Part shown: positions 11,061 to 23,200 of the stretch, in pieces
Layout of the letters: the number at the start of each line of letters is the position of its first letter
Numbering within the stretch: position 1 is the first letter of the stretch
Assembly (NCBI RefSeq): GCF_041734735.1
Contig: NC_134896.1
Coordinates: 55,856,036-55,920,035 of the forward strand
Length of the DNA stretch: 64,000 bases
Direction: 5' to 3'
Origin: Babylonia areolata
Taxonomy: Eukaryota; Mollusca; Gastropoda; Neogastropoda; Buccinidae
Notes under the pieces: generated by a model
The model's input: the letters and a program-made list of their open reading frames with translations, nothing else
Told to the model about the DNA's origin: nothing
The model's database searches: none
Program-made: the position numbers and the translations under genes

Positions 11061-14000
11061 TGCACCACAGCATTCAAGTAAAATCACTCAAATGTGTCCC
11101 CTTCCTCTGCTTCTGTCTTAAATCAAAACCACTGCACAACAAAGATAGAAACTATGACCACCACCCCTTTCCCCAAGAAGAAATGATTCTTGAGCACTGA
11201 AATTAAAAAAACAACATTTATGCAATCTTCTATCCAACTGCTATCCTGAGTGTAATTGAAATTAATCTGTTTTACCCACTTTCTTGTGTTGTCGTTATTA
11301 ATTTTCGTGAGCAACATGTGAAAAGAAGGGCACAGCTTGCTTCCTGGAATTGGACAGAGCATTTCCACTTCTGTCACTTCCATTACCAGAGCCACTAAAG
11401 TTCTCAGCTGTGTTGTGTATGGACAAGGAAAGATTTACTGCAGTTCACTGCTGTTAGGGATGGTCATGAAACCCAATGATAAGAGAGTTAGACCTCTGTG
11501 CCCTGGGTCAGTGGTTTAAACCCAGACAGCACCTTGAAGGTGGACATTTTCCCAGCCTCCCTGATATACAAAATCCATAGCGAGTTGAACCCTTCATTTT
11601 CATGCAAGTATAAATGCATCTGGTAAAGGGATGAGTATGTTAAAGCTAACACTGACAAAATACCCAACATGTCTTGTCAATTATAAGACCAGCTTATAAG
11701 CTATGAACATATTAAGATATTTAGATGATAAATAGCATGTCTCATCAGTTAATGAGTTATAAGACCAGCTTACAAGCCACGAACATCGAGATGATTAACA
11801 ACTGACAGCACACACACCCCTTGTACACACACACACACACACACATGAAACTTTACACACATGGTGCTGTTTGAATATGTTTATGGAACTTCAAACGTTT
11901 CAAAAAATACCAAAATGTTCCATCTCAACAATAAATATTGACAATCATGTGGACGTCAATGGCAATGCCATGAAATAAACTAACATCACCACCATGACTA
12001 GTAGCAGAACAAACATCTCACTATCAAAAGCGCATAGGTGATTTCTTTGGTAGGTCCAAATATGAATAACTGTGAAAACTAGATCTACTGGGACAACATC
12101 CATGAGCCTGTATCTTAACTGACAACCTGAAACAACTTGATAACTCTCAAAATATGAAATAACAAACATCACAGGAAGACATTCTTAAGTTTTATCCTTT
12201 AAGATCTATAAACTAATAAAGAAAAAAAGCTTGTAAATATTGGAACATGTCTGAACATGAATTCATTTCAAATAAAATAAACAATGAATGAAGCTATCAA
12301 GAATGGGCATGCAACTTTAGAAACATTAAAAACCAGAATAAAAATTCAAACTAGCAAATTATATCCTGAAATCTACTTTTCTTATTCCACTGAAAATGAC
12401 AAACTTTTTTTTTTCTTCTTTGCATTCATTTTTGGTTTCATGCCACAATATTCAAAATGCTAACAAAATCTGTGATTCTGTAATTGTCATTATTGATGAA
12501 TATGGATTCTTATACCATATAAGTATACTTTTCCAGCACAAAATGGAAAGCGCAGACTTTAAAAAAAAAAAAAAGTCAATCTCTTTATCTCTGTGTGTGC
12601 ATGTGTAAACACTGCATGCAACACATGATTTCTGTAAACACTAGTTTTCTTAAACTATGATATGTATAGTTTCTTTCTTCAAACTTACTTCACAGAAAAA
12701 TTCACTTTCTTTTAATAAAATTTCACACACCATCAATTAAATAAGCGTCAAAGTTTAAAAACTTTCTTTTATCTATTGACTGTCTACACTTTTTCTGCGT
12801 AAACTCATTCCCCAGATTGCCCATTTTTTGCCTCATCATCATTATGTGTTCGTACAGGTGTATCAATGACTGAGTGTCAACAAGTAAAACAAAACAAAAT
12901 CTGAACACATGTTAACTACTGCCCCTCATGGACTTGTGATTTGCAAAATATGCTTAAGTCTGAAGATGGTTATTACCTGAATAATCCTCTGGACCTCTTA
13001 ATTTCCATACCTTGCTGTTTACCCAGTATGCTTGTATACAATTTCCCTCTAATTTATACAATAAATTCTGTAATGTCAGACATAACAACTCTATTTTATT
13101 GTCTTTTCCTTGCTAACAGCAGAATGAAGCCAAATCTTCCCCCCACTAAACAGAATGCATTTCGCAGGAAACCCACCATCTGCAGAATGAACCCAGTTCT
13201 TTCTCAATGTTGTTAAAAAAACAACAACAAAAAAACAAATACAGAAAAACTAAATCTGAAGGTCTTGTTTAGTGGTCTCAACACTCATCACATAATATTT
13301 GACATTTGTGACCCAAGAAGATCATTTCACCTACCAGAGGCTCAGTTAAAATAGGGTGGGAAATAAACAAGCAAAATCAACACCCTGCAAAGTTATTTTT
13401 TAAACAAAACAGAGACAAGGCCTTCAAGACTCATATATGATTCCCACTTCATCTAACACAAAAATCACGGAATAGATTTACCATGCTATATCATATGCAG
13501 ACATTTGGTTCAAGTTCAAGCACCTCTGGTGGACATTTTGGTGGCAAAGCTTTACATTGTGCCAGTTGTTTATTTTTATTTCTTCATAATAATTGTGATA
13601 ACTTGATGACAGGAAATAACAATTAGGTAACATTAAAAAAAGAAAAAAAAGAAGAAAAACATGCTGCTATTCTAGTTCAGCATATCAATGTTGTCTACTC
13701 TTCCAATATTTGTTTCTGTCATTCAGCTCACTGACTACACCCTGCTTCATAAAAAATCAATGTATAACATAAGCACTGTCAAACATTTTCTATATTCATT
13801 ATTGTCAAGATATAACCTTGACCTTTCTCCCTGCCTTCCATGTCAACAACAAAAAAATGACAAGAAAGGCATATGAAGAATTATCATCCTGCCAAGTTTA
13901 AAAAAAAAAGAAAGAAAAAAAAAGGAAGCACTGAAAAATTTGTCCAAGTGGTTGGTCTTTATTTCAAGTTGTTTTCCAAAGTCATCAAAGATAAAGTTCA

Positions 14001-15420
14001 GATGTTCTGCTGGGGATGTAATGACCATTTTTATCTTTTCAAGTAGTGATGTCTTTCTGTCTTTCTTCTCATCAGGAATGTGAAGATCAGTTTGATGCGC
14101 ACTGCAACAGAGAAATGGTCCTTCCTGATACCGGTGACAGTCTTCAGGGATGTGGACGCCAAGGTCTGCTCTTTGCCCTGTACATCACATCTCTGTCAAT
14201 TCCTGTCTGCTTTCTCTCTCGTCTAACAGCACACTGTTTCCCCACATACATATACACACAGACAGGGCCCTCAGTCCACTTTGTTTTGTGTCCTTGGCAG
14301 TGTCAGCTTCACTGGACCTTGCACTGGTTTTCTGCCATCTGTGTTATTGGTCTGGGTCTTTGCTTTGACAGCATGGGTGCCACTCGCTGATGCAAGGGCT
14401 CTCAGCTGTCACAGTGGGTCCAGTCTGCTGTATTTCTAAATAAACTAACTGTCAGATACATCACATGCTCTGCTGATGCTGATCCTGTCTGGTGCCATTT
14501 TCATATCATCACTTTTATGCACAAGTGCTTATCAACACAAACATGCTGAAGTTGAAACATCTTTTTTTTGTTGTTGTTGCAACAATCATTGTAGGTACAC
14601 TGCCATATCTGGTTTTGTTCAGTGGCTTTTTGAACATGATCTCACTAGTGAGGATTACACAGGACATGGAAACTGCAAACATTCAAAACTCCTTTATAAA
14701 AGGATGAAACAACCAGAGCCCCTCCCCCCAACCCCCCCTCTGCCCACCCCCCCAAAAAAACATGACACACAATTTCCATCAGTTCAGTCAGGTTGTTTCC
14801 AGTCCAGCTCCCTCCCATGAAGGGCCAAGGGGAAAGCACCCAGTAAACACCAACACACTGGTGACCAAAGAGACAGCAGGATTATCACAGCATCACACTG
14901 TCATGAAAGAACATGGCTGAGCACCTCATGAATTCTGTCTGTCCCTTAATACACACACATCCAGGTTCTACAACCAAAGCTTTACACAATCAGCCCACTT
15001 ATCAGCGTTCTTTGTTTCAATGTGCAATTTTTTCATACAATCTGGCTGGTCTAAATATGAGAGATTTGTTTGAACATAGATACATGAGGATGCCTGATTT
15101 CCATTCACACGCTTTACTGGAGGACAATCATTGTGACCCTAGTCACTTCAGGTTCCCTGAGGTTCACCAACTTCCATGTTTAGCCTTGTCATTTCAAACT
15201 CCTTAGGGGGTAGGGGGTGGTGGGGAGAGGGATGGGCACAATTATTACACAAGCCATGTCTATCATCTGTATCATCTGTGTATAGCTGATGTCGTGCCAC
15301 ATCGGAACAAACACATTTTCTTTTCTGTTATACTTTATGTACATATGAATTACTGCATGTCAAATCCTGTACTGTACACCTGGTCCATCACTTCATGCAA
15401 GAACTGTTGTCTGTTGTTTC
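11060..15420. other. Intergenic between genes A and B, no supported gene
   Basis: A/T-rich sequence with a short (CA)n at 11819 and homopolymer runs. A plus-strand frame at 14046-14390 begins after a ctcatcag acceptor-like site but shows no recognisable protein. 'aaggccttcaagactca' at about 13410 recurs near 57230, a hint of a dispersed repeat. Confidence 0.4.
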
Positions 15421-15429
15421 CTGGAGGAA

Positions 15430-16665
15430 GAACACTGATGAACTGCTGGCGTGGACACTGAAGAAAAATACTGTGAATATAATAAAGAACACTGATGAAA
15501 TGTTGGTGTGGACACTGTGGGGATAATGAAGAACACTGCTGGCGTGGACTCTGTGAAAATCATTAATGAAGAACACTGCTGGTTGTGGACACCATGAAGA
15601 TAATGAAGAACACTGTTGGTGTGGACACCATGAAGATAATGAAGAACACTGCTGGTGTGGACACTGTGAAGATAATGAAGAACACTGCTGGTGTGGACAC
15701 TGTGAAGATAATGAAGAACACTGCTGGTGTGGACGCTGTGAAGATAATGAAGAACACTGCTGGTGTGGACGCTGTGAAGATAATGAAGAACACTGCTGGT
15801 GTGGACACCATAAAGATAATGAAGAACACTGCTGGTGTGGACACCATGAAGATAATGAAGAACACTGCTGGTGTGGACACTGTGAAGATAATGAAGAACA
15901 CTGCTGGTGTGGACACCATGAAGATAATGAAGAACACTGCTGGTGTGGACACTGTGAAGATAATGAAGAACACTGCTGGTGTGGACGCTGTGAAGATAAT
16001 GAAGAACACTGCTGGTGTGGACACTGTGAAGATAATGAAGAACACTGCTGGTGTGGACACCATGAAGATAATGAAGAACACTGCTGGTGTGGACACCATA
16101 AAGATAATGAAGAACACTGCTGGTGTGGACGCTGTGAAGATAATGAAGAACACTGCTGGTGTGGACACCATTAAGATAATGAAGAACACTGCTGGTGTGG
16201 GCAATGTGAAGATAATGAAGAACACAGCTGGTGTGGACACTGTGAAGATAATGAAGAACACTGCTGGTGTGGACACCATGAAGATAATGAAGAACACTGC
16301 TGGTGTGGACATCATAAAGATAATGAAGAACACTGCTGGTGTGGGCACTGTGAAGATAATGAAAAACACTGCTGGCGTGGACACCATGAAGATAATGGAG
16401 AACACTGCTGGTGTGGACACTGTGAAGATAATGAAGAACACTGCTGGTGTGGACACCATAAAGATAATGAAGAACACTGCTAGTGTGGACGCTGTGAAGA
16501 TAATGAAGAACACTGCTGGCGTGGACACTGTGAAGATAATGAAGTACACAGCTGGTGTGGACACTGTGAGGATAATGGAGAACACAGCTGGTCTGGACGC
16601 TGTGAAGATAACGAACACTGCCGGTGTGGACACTGTGAAGATAATGAAGAACACTACTGGACACT
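15430..16665. repeat. 36-bp minisatellite, about 30 copies
   Basis: Unit 'gaagaacactgctggtgtgg' plus 'acactgtgaagataat'. The first copies (15430-15570) are degenerate. 36 is a multiple of three, so several frames stay open on both strands. It lies in the 3' flank or UTR of gene B. Confidence 0.97.
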
Positions 16666-16691
16666 GTGCTGACCACCTGTACTGACAGCTG

Positions 16692-17112
16692 AGCTCAGGA
16701 TGATGGGGAAGCCATGACGACAGGAAAGCCATGATGACAGGAAAGCCATGACGACAGGGAAGCCATGACGACAGGAAAGCCATGAGGACAGGGAAGCCAT
16801 GACAACAGGGAAGCCATGATGACAGGGAAGCCATGATGATAAGGAAGCCATGATGACAGGGAAGCCATGACGACAGGGAAGCCATGATGACAGGGAAGCC
16901 ATGATGACAGGGAAGCCATGATGACAGGGAAGCCATGACGACAGGGAAGCCATGACAACAGGGAAGCCATGATGACAGGGAAGCCATAGCGAAGGGGAAG
17001 CCATGATGACAGGGAAGCCATAGCGAAGGGGAAACCATGATGTCAGGAAAGCCATGACTATGGGGAAACCATGACATCAGGAAAGCCACAACTATGGGGA
17101 AGCCATTACCAC
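16692..17112. repeat. 17-bp minisatellite, about 24 copies
   Basis: Unit 'gatgacagggaagccat' with small changes, running to within about 40 bp of the gene B stop codon. Because three units make 51 bp, the translation repeats every 17 residues in each open frame. Confidence 0.97.
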
Positions 17113-17148
17113 CACTGCAGGAACACTTCAGCTGCTGACCACACTGCA

Positions 17149-17207
17149 TCATGGAAGGGGCAGCTCTTTCCCCTCCTTCACTTTTCTGGACAACACACTG
17201 ACGATGT
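17149..17207 (-). CDS. Gene B last coding exon
   Basis: Acceptor TTTGTTTCAG, phase 1 in. It encodes DIVSVLSRKVKEGKELPLP and then TGA. Directly downstream, in what should be the 3' UTR or flank, lie the 17-bp and 36-bp minisatellites. No convincing poly(A) signal is visible close by. Confidence 0.7.
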
Positions 17208-20200
17208 CTGAAACAAAAACAGAGAAGGAATGAAAGAGCATTGATCAGTGGATCAGATCCGTGTACAACAGCAGAATACATTTACAATGAATTATGAAGA
17301 CATTTGCAAAATAACAATAATGCATCAATGGCATATGTTTGCAAAAAAAGACCTCAACACCAATCACAAAAGACTAGGCAAACTCACACAAAGAAAGACA
17401 TTACTGTTAATACTTGTATCAAAAACATGACGGAATGACTCACAGAAACACCGGAAGAAGGATACAGAAAAAAAAAAAACAGAGCAAGGAATCCCTTTGT
17501 TTAAGGAGGCTGCAAAATTTAAAGAGGGAGTTTTTAATCTTACAGAAATTAGAAAGACAATGACAGAATCAATCACAAAATTAAAGGGAAGTGGGGTGGG
17601 GGGGGAGGCAGATAAAGAGGGGGTGGGGGGGGCGGTGTCCAGAAGGAGTCATCATCATAATTACCATTACCGTCATCAGTGTGTCCTGACCTGACAGGAA
17701 CCACCTGGAGGGTGGAGATGATCATATCCAGAAAGAGACATCATCATCATCATCATCATCAACATCAACACCACCATCATCAGTCATCAGTGTGTCCTGA
17801 CCTGACCTGGAGGGGTGGAGGTGACCATGTCCAGAAAGAGACATCATCATCATCATCATCATCACCATAACAGTCATCAGTGTGTCCTGACCTGGCCTGG
17901 AGGGGTGGAGGTGGCCATGTCCAGAAAGAGACATCATCATCATCATCATCATTACCATAACAGTCATCAGTGTGTCCTGACCTGACCTGGAGGGGTGGAG
18001 GTGACCATGTCCAGAAAGAGACATCATCATCATCATTACCATAACAGTCATCAGTGTGTCCTGACCTGACCTGGAGGGGTGGAGGTGGCCATGTCCAGAA
18101 AGAGACATCATCATAATCATCATCATCACCATAACAGTCATCAGTGTGTCCTGACCTGACCTGGAGGGGTGGAGGTGACCATGTCCAGAAAGAGACATCA
18201 TCATCATCATTACCATAACAGTCATCAGTGTGTCCTGACCTGACCTGGAGGTGACCATGTCCAGAAAGAGACATCATCATCATCATCACCATAACAGTCA
18301 TCAGTGTGTCCTGACCTGACCTGGAGGGGTGGAGGTGACCATGTCCAGAAAGAGACATCATCATCATCATCATCATCACCATAACAGTCATCAGTGTGTC
18401 CTGACCTGACCTGGAGGGGTGGAGGTGACCATGTCCAGAAAGAGACATCATCATCATCATCATCATTACCATAACAGTCATCAGTGTGTCCTGACCTGAC
18501 CTGGAGGGGTGGAGGTGACCATGTCCAGAAAGAGACATCATCATCATCATCATCATTACCATAACAGTCATCAGTGTGTCCTGACCTGACCTGGAGGGGT
18601 GGAGGTGACCATGTCCAGAAAGAGACATCATCATCATCATTACCATAACAGTCATCAGTGTGTCCTGACCTGACCTGGAGGGGTGGAGGTGACCATGTCC
18701 AGAAAGAGACATCATCATCATCATTACCATAACAGTCATCAGTGTGTCCTGACCTGACCTGGAGGGGTGGAGGTGACCATGTCCAGGAAGCCGCTGTCAG
18801 CAGGCTCCACCCACAGCAGAAGTCCAGGTCTGTGGGGGTTGGGCCTGGCACCCTCCTCCCTGTCCCCCATCAGGCTCACAGGGCAAGGAGGCACACTGTC
18901 TCCTTCCCCTTCCTTCCCACCACCTTCTCTCTGATGCTGCTGCTTCTGGAACCCCCCCACAGGACTCTCCCTGATGTTGCTGAGGTGCACAGACACCTGA
19001 CCAGGACCAACACTGTCTTGTGCCGGGGGCATCTCCTCGTCCTGTGTGCTGGACGAACTGCCCTCTGTTTTTCTCTGCAGTGATCTGTGAGTGGTGGGGG
19101 TTTCTTGGTGTCCCGCGCTGTGGAACTCTTTCCCGTTCTGTTCAAAGCCATCTCCTTTGCTGTTGATGTGCACACTACGTCCATGCTCTACCCTCACCTG
19201 GTCAGTGCCGTCAGAGTGAAGACTGAGGTGTCTGGCCGAGGAGTCAGTGACAGGGGACTTGCGTGAGGAAGAGCGGTGAGCGTGGACACTGGCGTCTGTG
19301 TGATCAGTGTGACTGGTCAGCACCACCCCACTCTCCGCTCTGCTCTGTCCACTGCAGGCCGCCCCCCCGTTCCCTCCCCTCTGTGTTGGTTCCTCCACCC
19401 TCTCCTCTGCCTCCTGGCCCTGTCAACAGGACAGTCCCACACATACACACACAGAGCAGCTCTTCAGCACTCAGCCCCATACAACTGCATTTGTCACTGA
19501 ATTGACACCAGCTGAAAAAAGTTTTGCTCGTCAGCATCTTGTACACATTCTGTCGATCGAAGAAACACGATTCAAATCACTATTTGCAAAGTGCAACGTT
19601 AGTTATGTCATTCTATTCCAGCCACTGAAAATCTGATAGTCATGTTCATTGGAATATCTGTGACACTGCATGAGTTTGTGAGAAAGAAGTGGCGTCTTTC
19701 AACATGCATGCATGTTTTCATTCAGAAGTCATATGCCACCTTCACTGTCTGTGTGTCTTAAAAATGAGTTTTTTTTCAACTTATAACTTCAGTACAAAAT
19801 GAGCAGGCTTGGAAAGAGCTAAACATTACTCAACAAGGACCATAATTAAAAAACAATGCACACTGCAGTAAGAGATGCTAAGCAATGTCCTTTGGATCTA
19901 TCTGGCCTTGAGTGCATGTACACATGTTTGTGCGCCTATTAAGAATGGATTTCCTCTCCAGAACTTTGCCAGAGGATTACACTAGCTATGTTGCCATGGG
20001 AAATTCTGCGGTGTGTGTCTTGCACATAGGACCTAGGTTTATCATCTCATCTGAATGATCAGATACTCAGTTTGGTTTTCTAGTCAGGACTTTTTAAAAA
20101 TATTTTTTTAGCTGTCTCATCATCTGCACCATTTTTGTGACATAACTCCCAAGCCAGTCATTCTGTGTTCCCATATACAGCCACACCTGGGTTCATCTGC

Positions 20201-23200
20201 ATCCAGCAATCAGAACTTGGGCAAAAAGGCAGGACCAGGATTTGAACCCAGACCTCGTGGACACTTTACTGGCAGATAACCATCTTAAACATTCTCCCAC
20301 CTTCCTGTCCTGCAGGACAGCCTTACCCACCTGGTCATCAGAGCCAAGGATGGAAGACTCGCTCAAGGTGTCGGCCACAATCTCCTCTGAGTTGACTGTG
20401 TCGTGACTGCTGTTCATCCCCAGCAGGTCCTCATCCTCTTGGGGCAGCTCCACCGACGACAGGTTCCACTGGAAACCGTTCAACACCAGAGTCACTGCAC
20501 TCTCCTCTACAGGCGCCTCTACACTTCTACATGAGAACTTATGACAATCTACACTTCTACATGAGAACTTATGACAATCCACACTTCTACATGAGAACTT
20601 ATGACAATCTACACTTCGACATGAGAACTTATGACAATCTACACTTCTACATGAGAACTTATGACAATCTACACTTCTACATGAGAACTTATGGCAATCC
20701 ACACTTCTACATGAGAACTTATGACAATCTACACTTCTACATGAGAACTTATGGCAATCTACACTTCAACGTGAGAACTTATGACAATCCACACTTCTAC
20801 ATGAGAACTTATGGCAATCTACACTTCTACATGAGAACTTATGGCAATCTACACTTCTACAGGAGAACTTATGACAATCCACACTTCTACATGAGAACTT
20901 ATGGCAATCTACACTTCTACATGAGAACTTATGGCAATCTACACTTCGACACGAGAACTTATGGCTATCTACACTTCTACAGGAGAACTTATGACAATCC
21001 ACACTTCTACAGGAGAACTTATGACAATCCACACTTCTTCATGAGAACTTATGACAATCCACACTTCTTCATGAGAACTTATGACAATCTACACTTCTAT
21101 ATGAGAACTTATGGCAATCTACACTTCTTCATGAGAACTCAATCTACACTTCTTCATGAGAACTTATGACAATCCACACTTCTACAGGAGAACTTATAAC
21201 AATCTACACTTCGACATGAGAACTTATGGCAATCTACACTTCAACGTGAGAACTTATGACAATCCACACTTCTACATGAGAACTTATGGCAATCTACACT
21301 TCTACATGAGAACTTATGGCAATCTACACTTCTACAGGAGAACTTATGACAATCCACACTTCTACATGAGAACTTATGGCAATCTACACTTCTACATGAG
21401 AACTTATGGCAATCTACACTTCGACACGAGAACTTATGGCTATCTACATTTCTACAGGAGAACTTATGACAATCCACACTTCTACAGGAGAACTTATGAC
21501 AATCCACACTTCTTCATGAGAACTTATGACAATCCACACTTCTTCATGAGAACTTATGACAATCCACACTTCTTCATGAGAACTTATGGCAATCTACACT
21601 TCGACATGAGAACTTATGACAATCTACACTTCTATATGAGAACTTATGGCAATCTACACTTCTTCATGAGAACTCAATCTACACTTCTTCATGAGAACTT
21701 ATGACAATCCACACTTCTACATGAGAACTTATGGCAATCTACACTTTGACATGAGAACTTATGACAATCATTTTCTCATCAATCCATTTTCCACATTGCT
21801 ACATATGACATTCCTTTTCTTACCAATCGTTTTTCGAAATGATATCTACACAAACTCTTGGAACACAGAGTAGACAGGAATGTTCAATTATAGTTCAAGA
21901 CACAGGAAGATCTTATTAAAAATCTCTGCACAAATTGTCACAATTTCTAACTCCATGGAACAGGTATGATCTGTTCCCAATTTCCAGTCAACACAGTATG
22001 TGCAACACACTCCCATTTCGGTTTCATCTGCATGACAGACTGATTTCTCACGTTGCACAATTCTATTGCAATGGCCACATATGTATTTACTGTCTGAGCA
22101 CCATTTTGATGTATCCACATACAAATAATAAAAATCAATTCCCTCCTGACAAAGATTTATAAAAGAAAAATATGTGTAACCTCCCCCCCCACCCCCCAAA
22201 ACAACAACAACAACAACAAAAACCAAGGACCAGACATACAGATGTACAAAGAAAAAAAAAAGTGTGACACTCACCTTGAACTGGGAATGCTCTCCACAAG
22301 GCGTGCTGGTCAACACTCTGTCCCCAACACCCCCTGTCTTCCCCTGCACACAGCAAGGTTGATCAGCTGCAATTCACCAACCTCTCTGCCACGGACCAGT
22401 GTAAGTAAACAAGCATATGTGCTTCTTGGCATAAGTTTTCCAAAGGAAAGTAAACAGGTTCACAAAAACCTTTCTTCTTAAACATCTGAGAAAACAAAAC
22501 AAAAAACCCAGAAAAACTAAGTTGCCCTTGCAGCTGGAACACATTTGTGTACATACTAAGCACCAAGATTCACAAAAGGGCAGCAATTGTGGCTAACTAA
22601 GCGGCAGTTAACATCAATTTCTGTAAGTTTGTTCCCATGCTGTCCAAACACACACACAGTTGCTGGCCTAAATTATCAAAATCCATTTCTTTGTGTACTC
22701 CAGTCCTCTCACTTTTAATTAAAACTATATACAATTAAAATTACACTGAGAATATTCACACCGAATAATTACTCTTGTTTTACAGAAAAACGGGTCACAC
22801 CCTCACTGAACTTTCACAATGCAGATGAACTTTTTTTCTGGTCCTCAACTCAAACAGCCAGTCACTGTCCACACTGACCTGACTCGCCTCTCTGATGACT
22901 GGCCTCTCTTTGTCATGGTCTTCATTCAGGTCTATGGCCTCCGACACTGAAGCAGAATGGAAAGTTATCAGAGACCATGAACATTACTTCACAAACAACA
23001 AAGACTGTCTGCAACTGCTGAGTGGTTAATTAAAGCGCTGAATTTTCAGTTTGAAGGTCCTGGGTTTCAATCCCCATCACAGTGCCTGAAGGGCCGTTTA
23101 AAAGTAGAGATAGTGTGCAGACCTGCTATTGCCTGAACACCATTCATCTATCCATATTTAGATGCATGCAGAACATCAAATATGCACATTAAACATCCCA

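Noticed and set aside
14046-14390. 114-residue plus-strand frame after an acceptor-like site
   Set aside because: No partner exon, no known domain, and two overlapping frames of similar quality.
15563-17281. 572-residue minus-strand frame and 366-residue plus-strand frame
   Set aside because: Read-through of 36-bp and 17-bp tandem repeats. Several frames are open at once, and the gene B stop codon lies inside the first.
20531-21704. Plus-strand frames of 212 and 182 residues (MRTYDNLHFY repeats)
   Set aside because: The 30-bp minisatellite gives open frames on both strands. No start context or non-repeat coding sequence is attached.
20517-21775. CRISPR-like regular 30-bp repeats
   Set aside because: Units are directly adjacent with no spacers, in an intron of a spliced animal gene.
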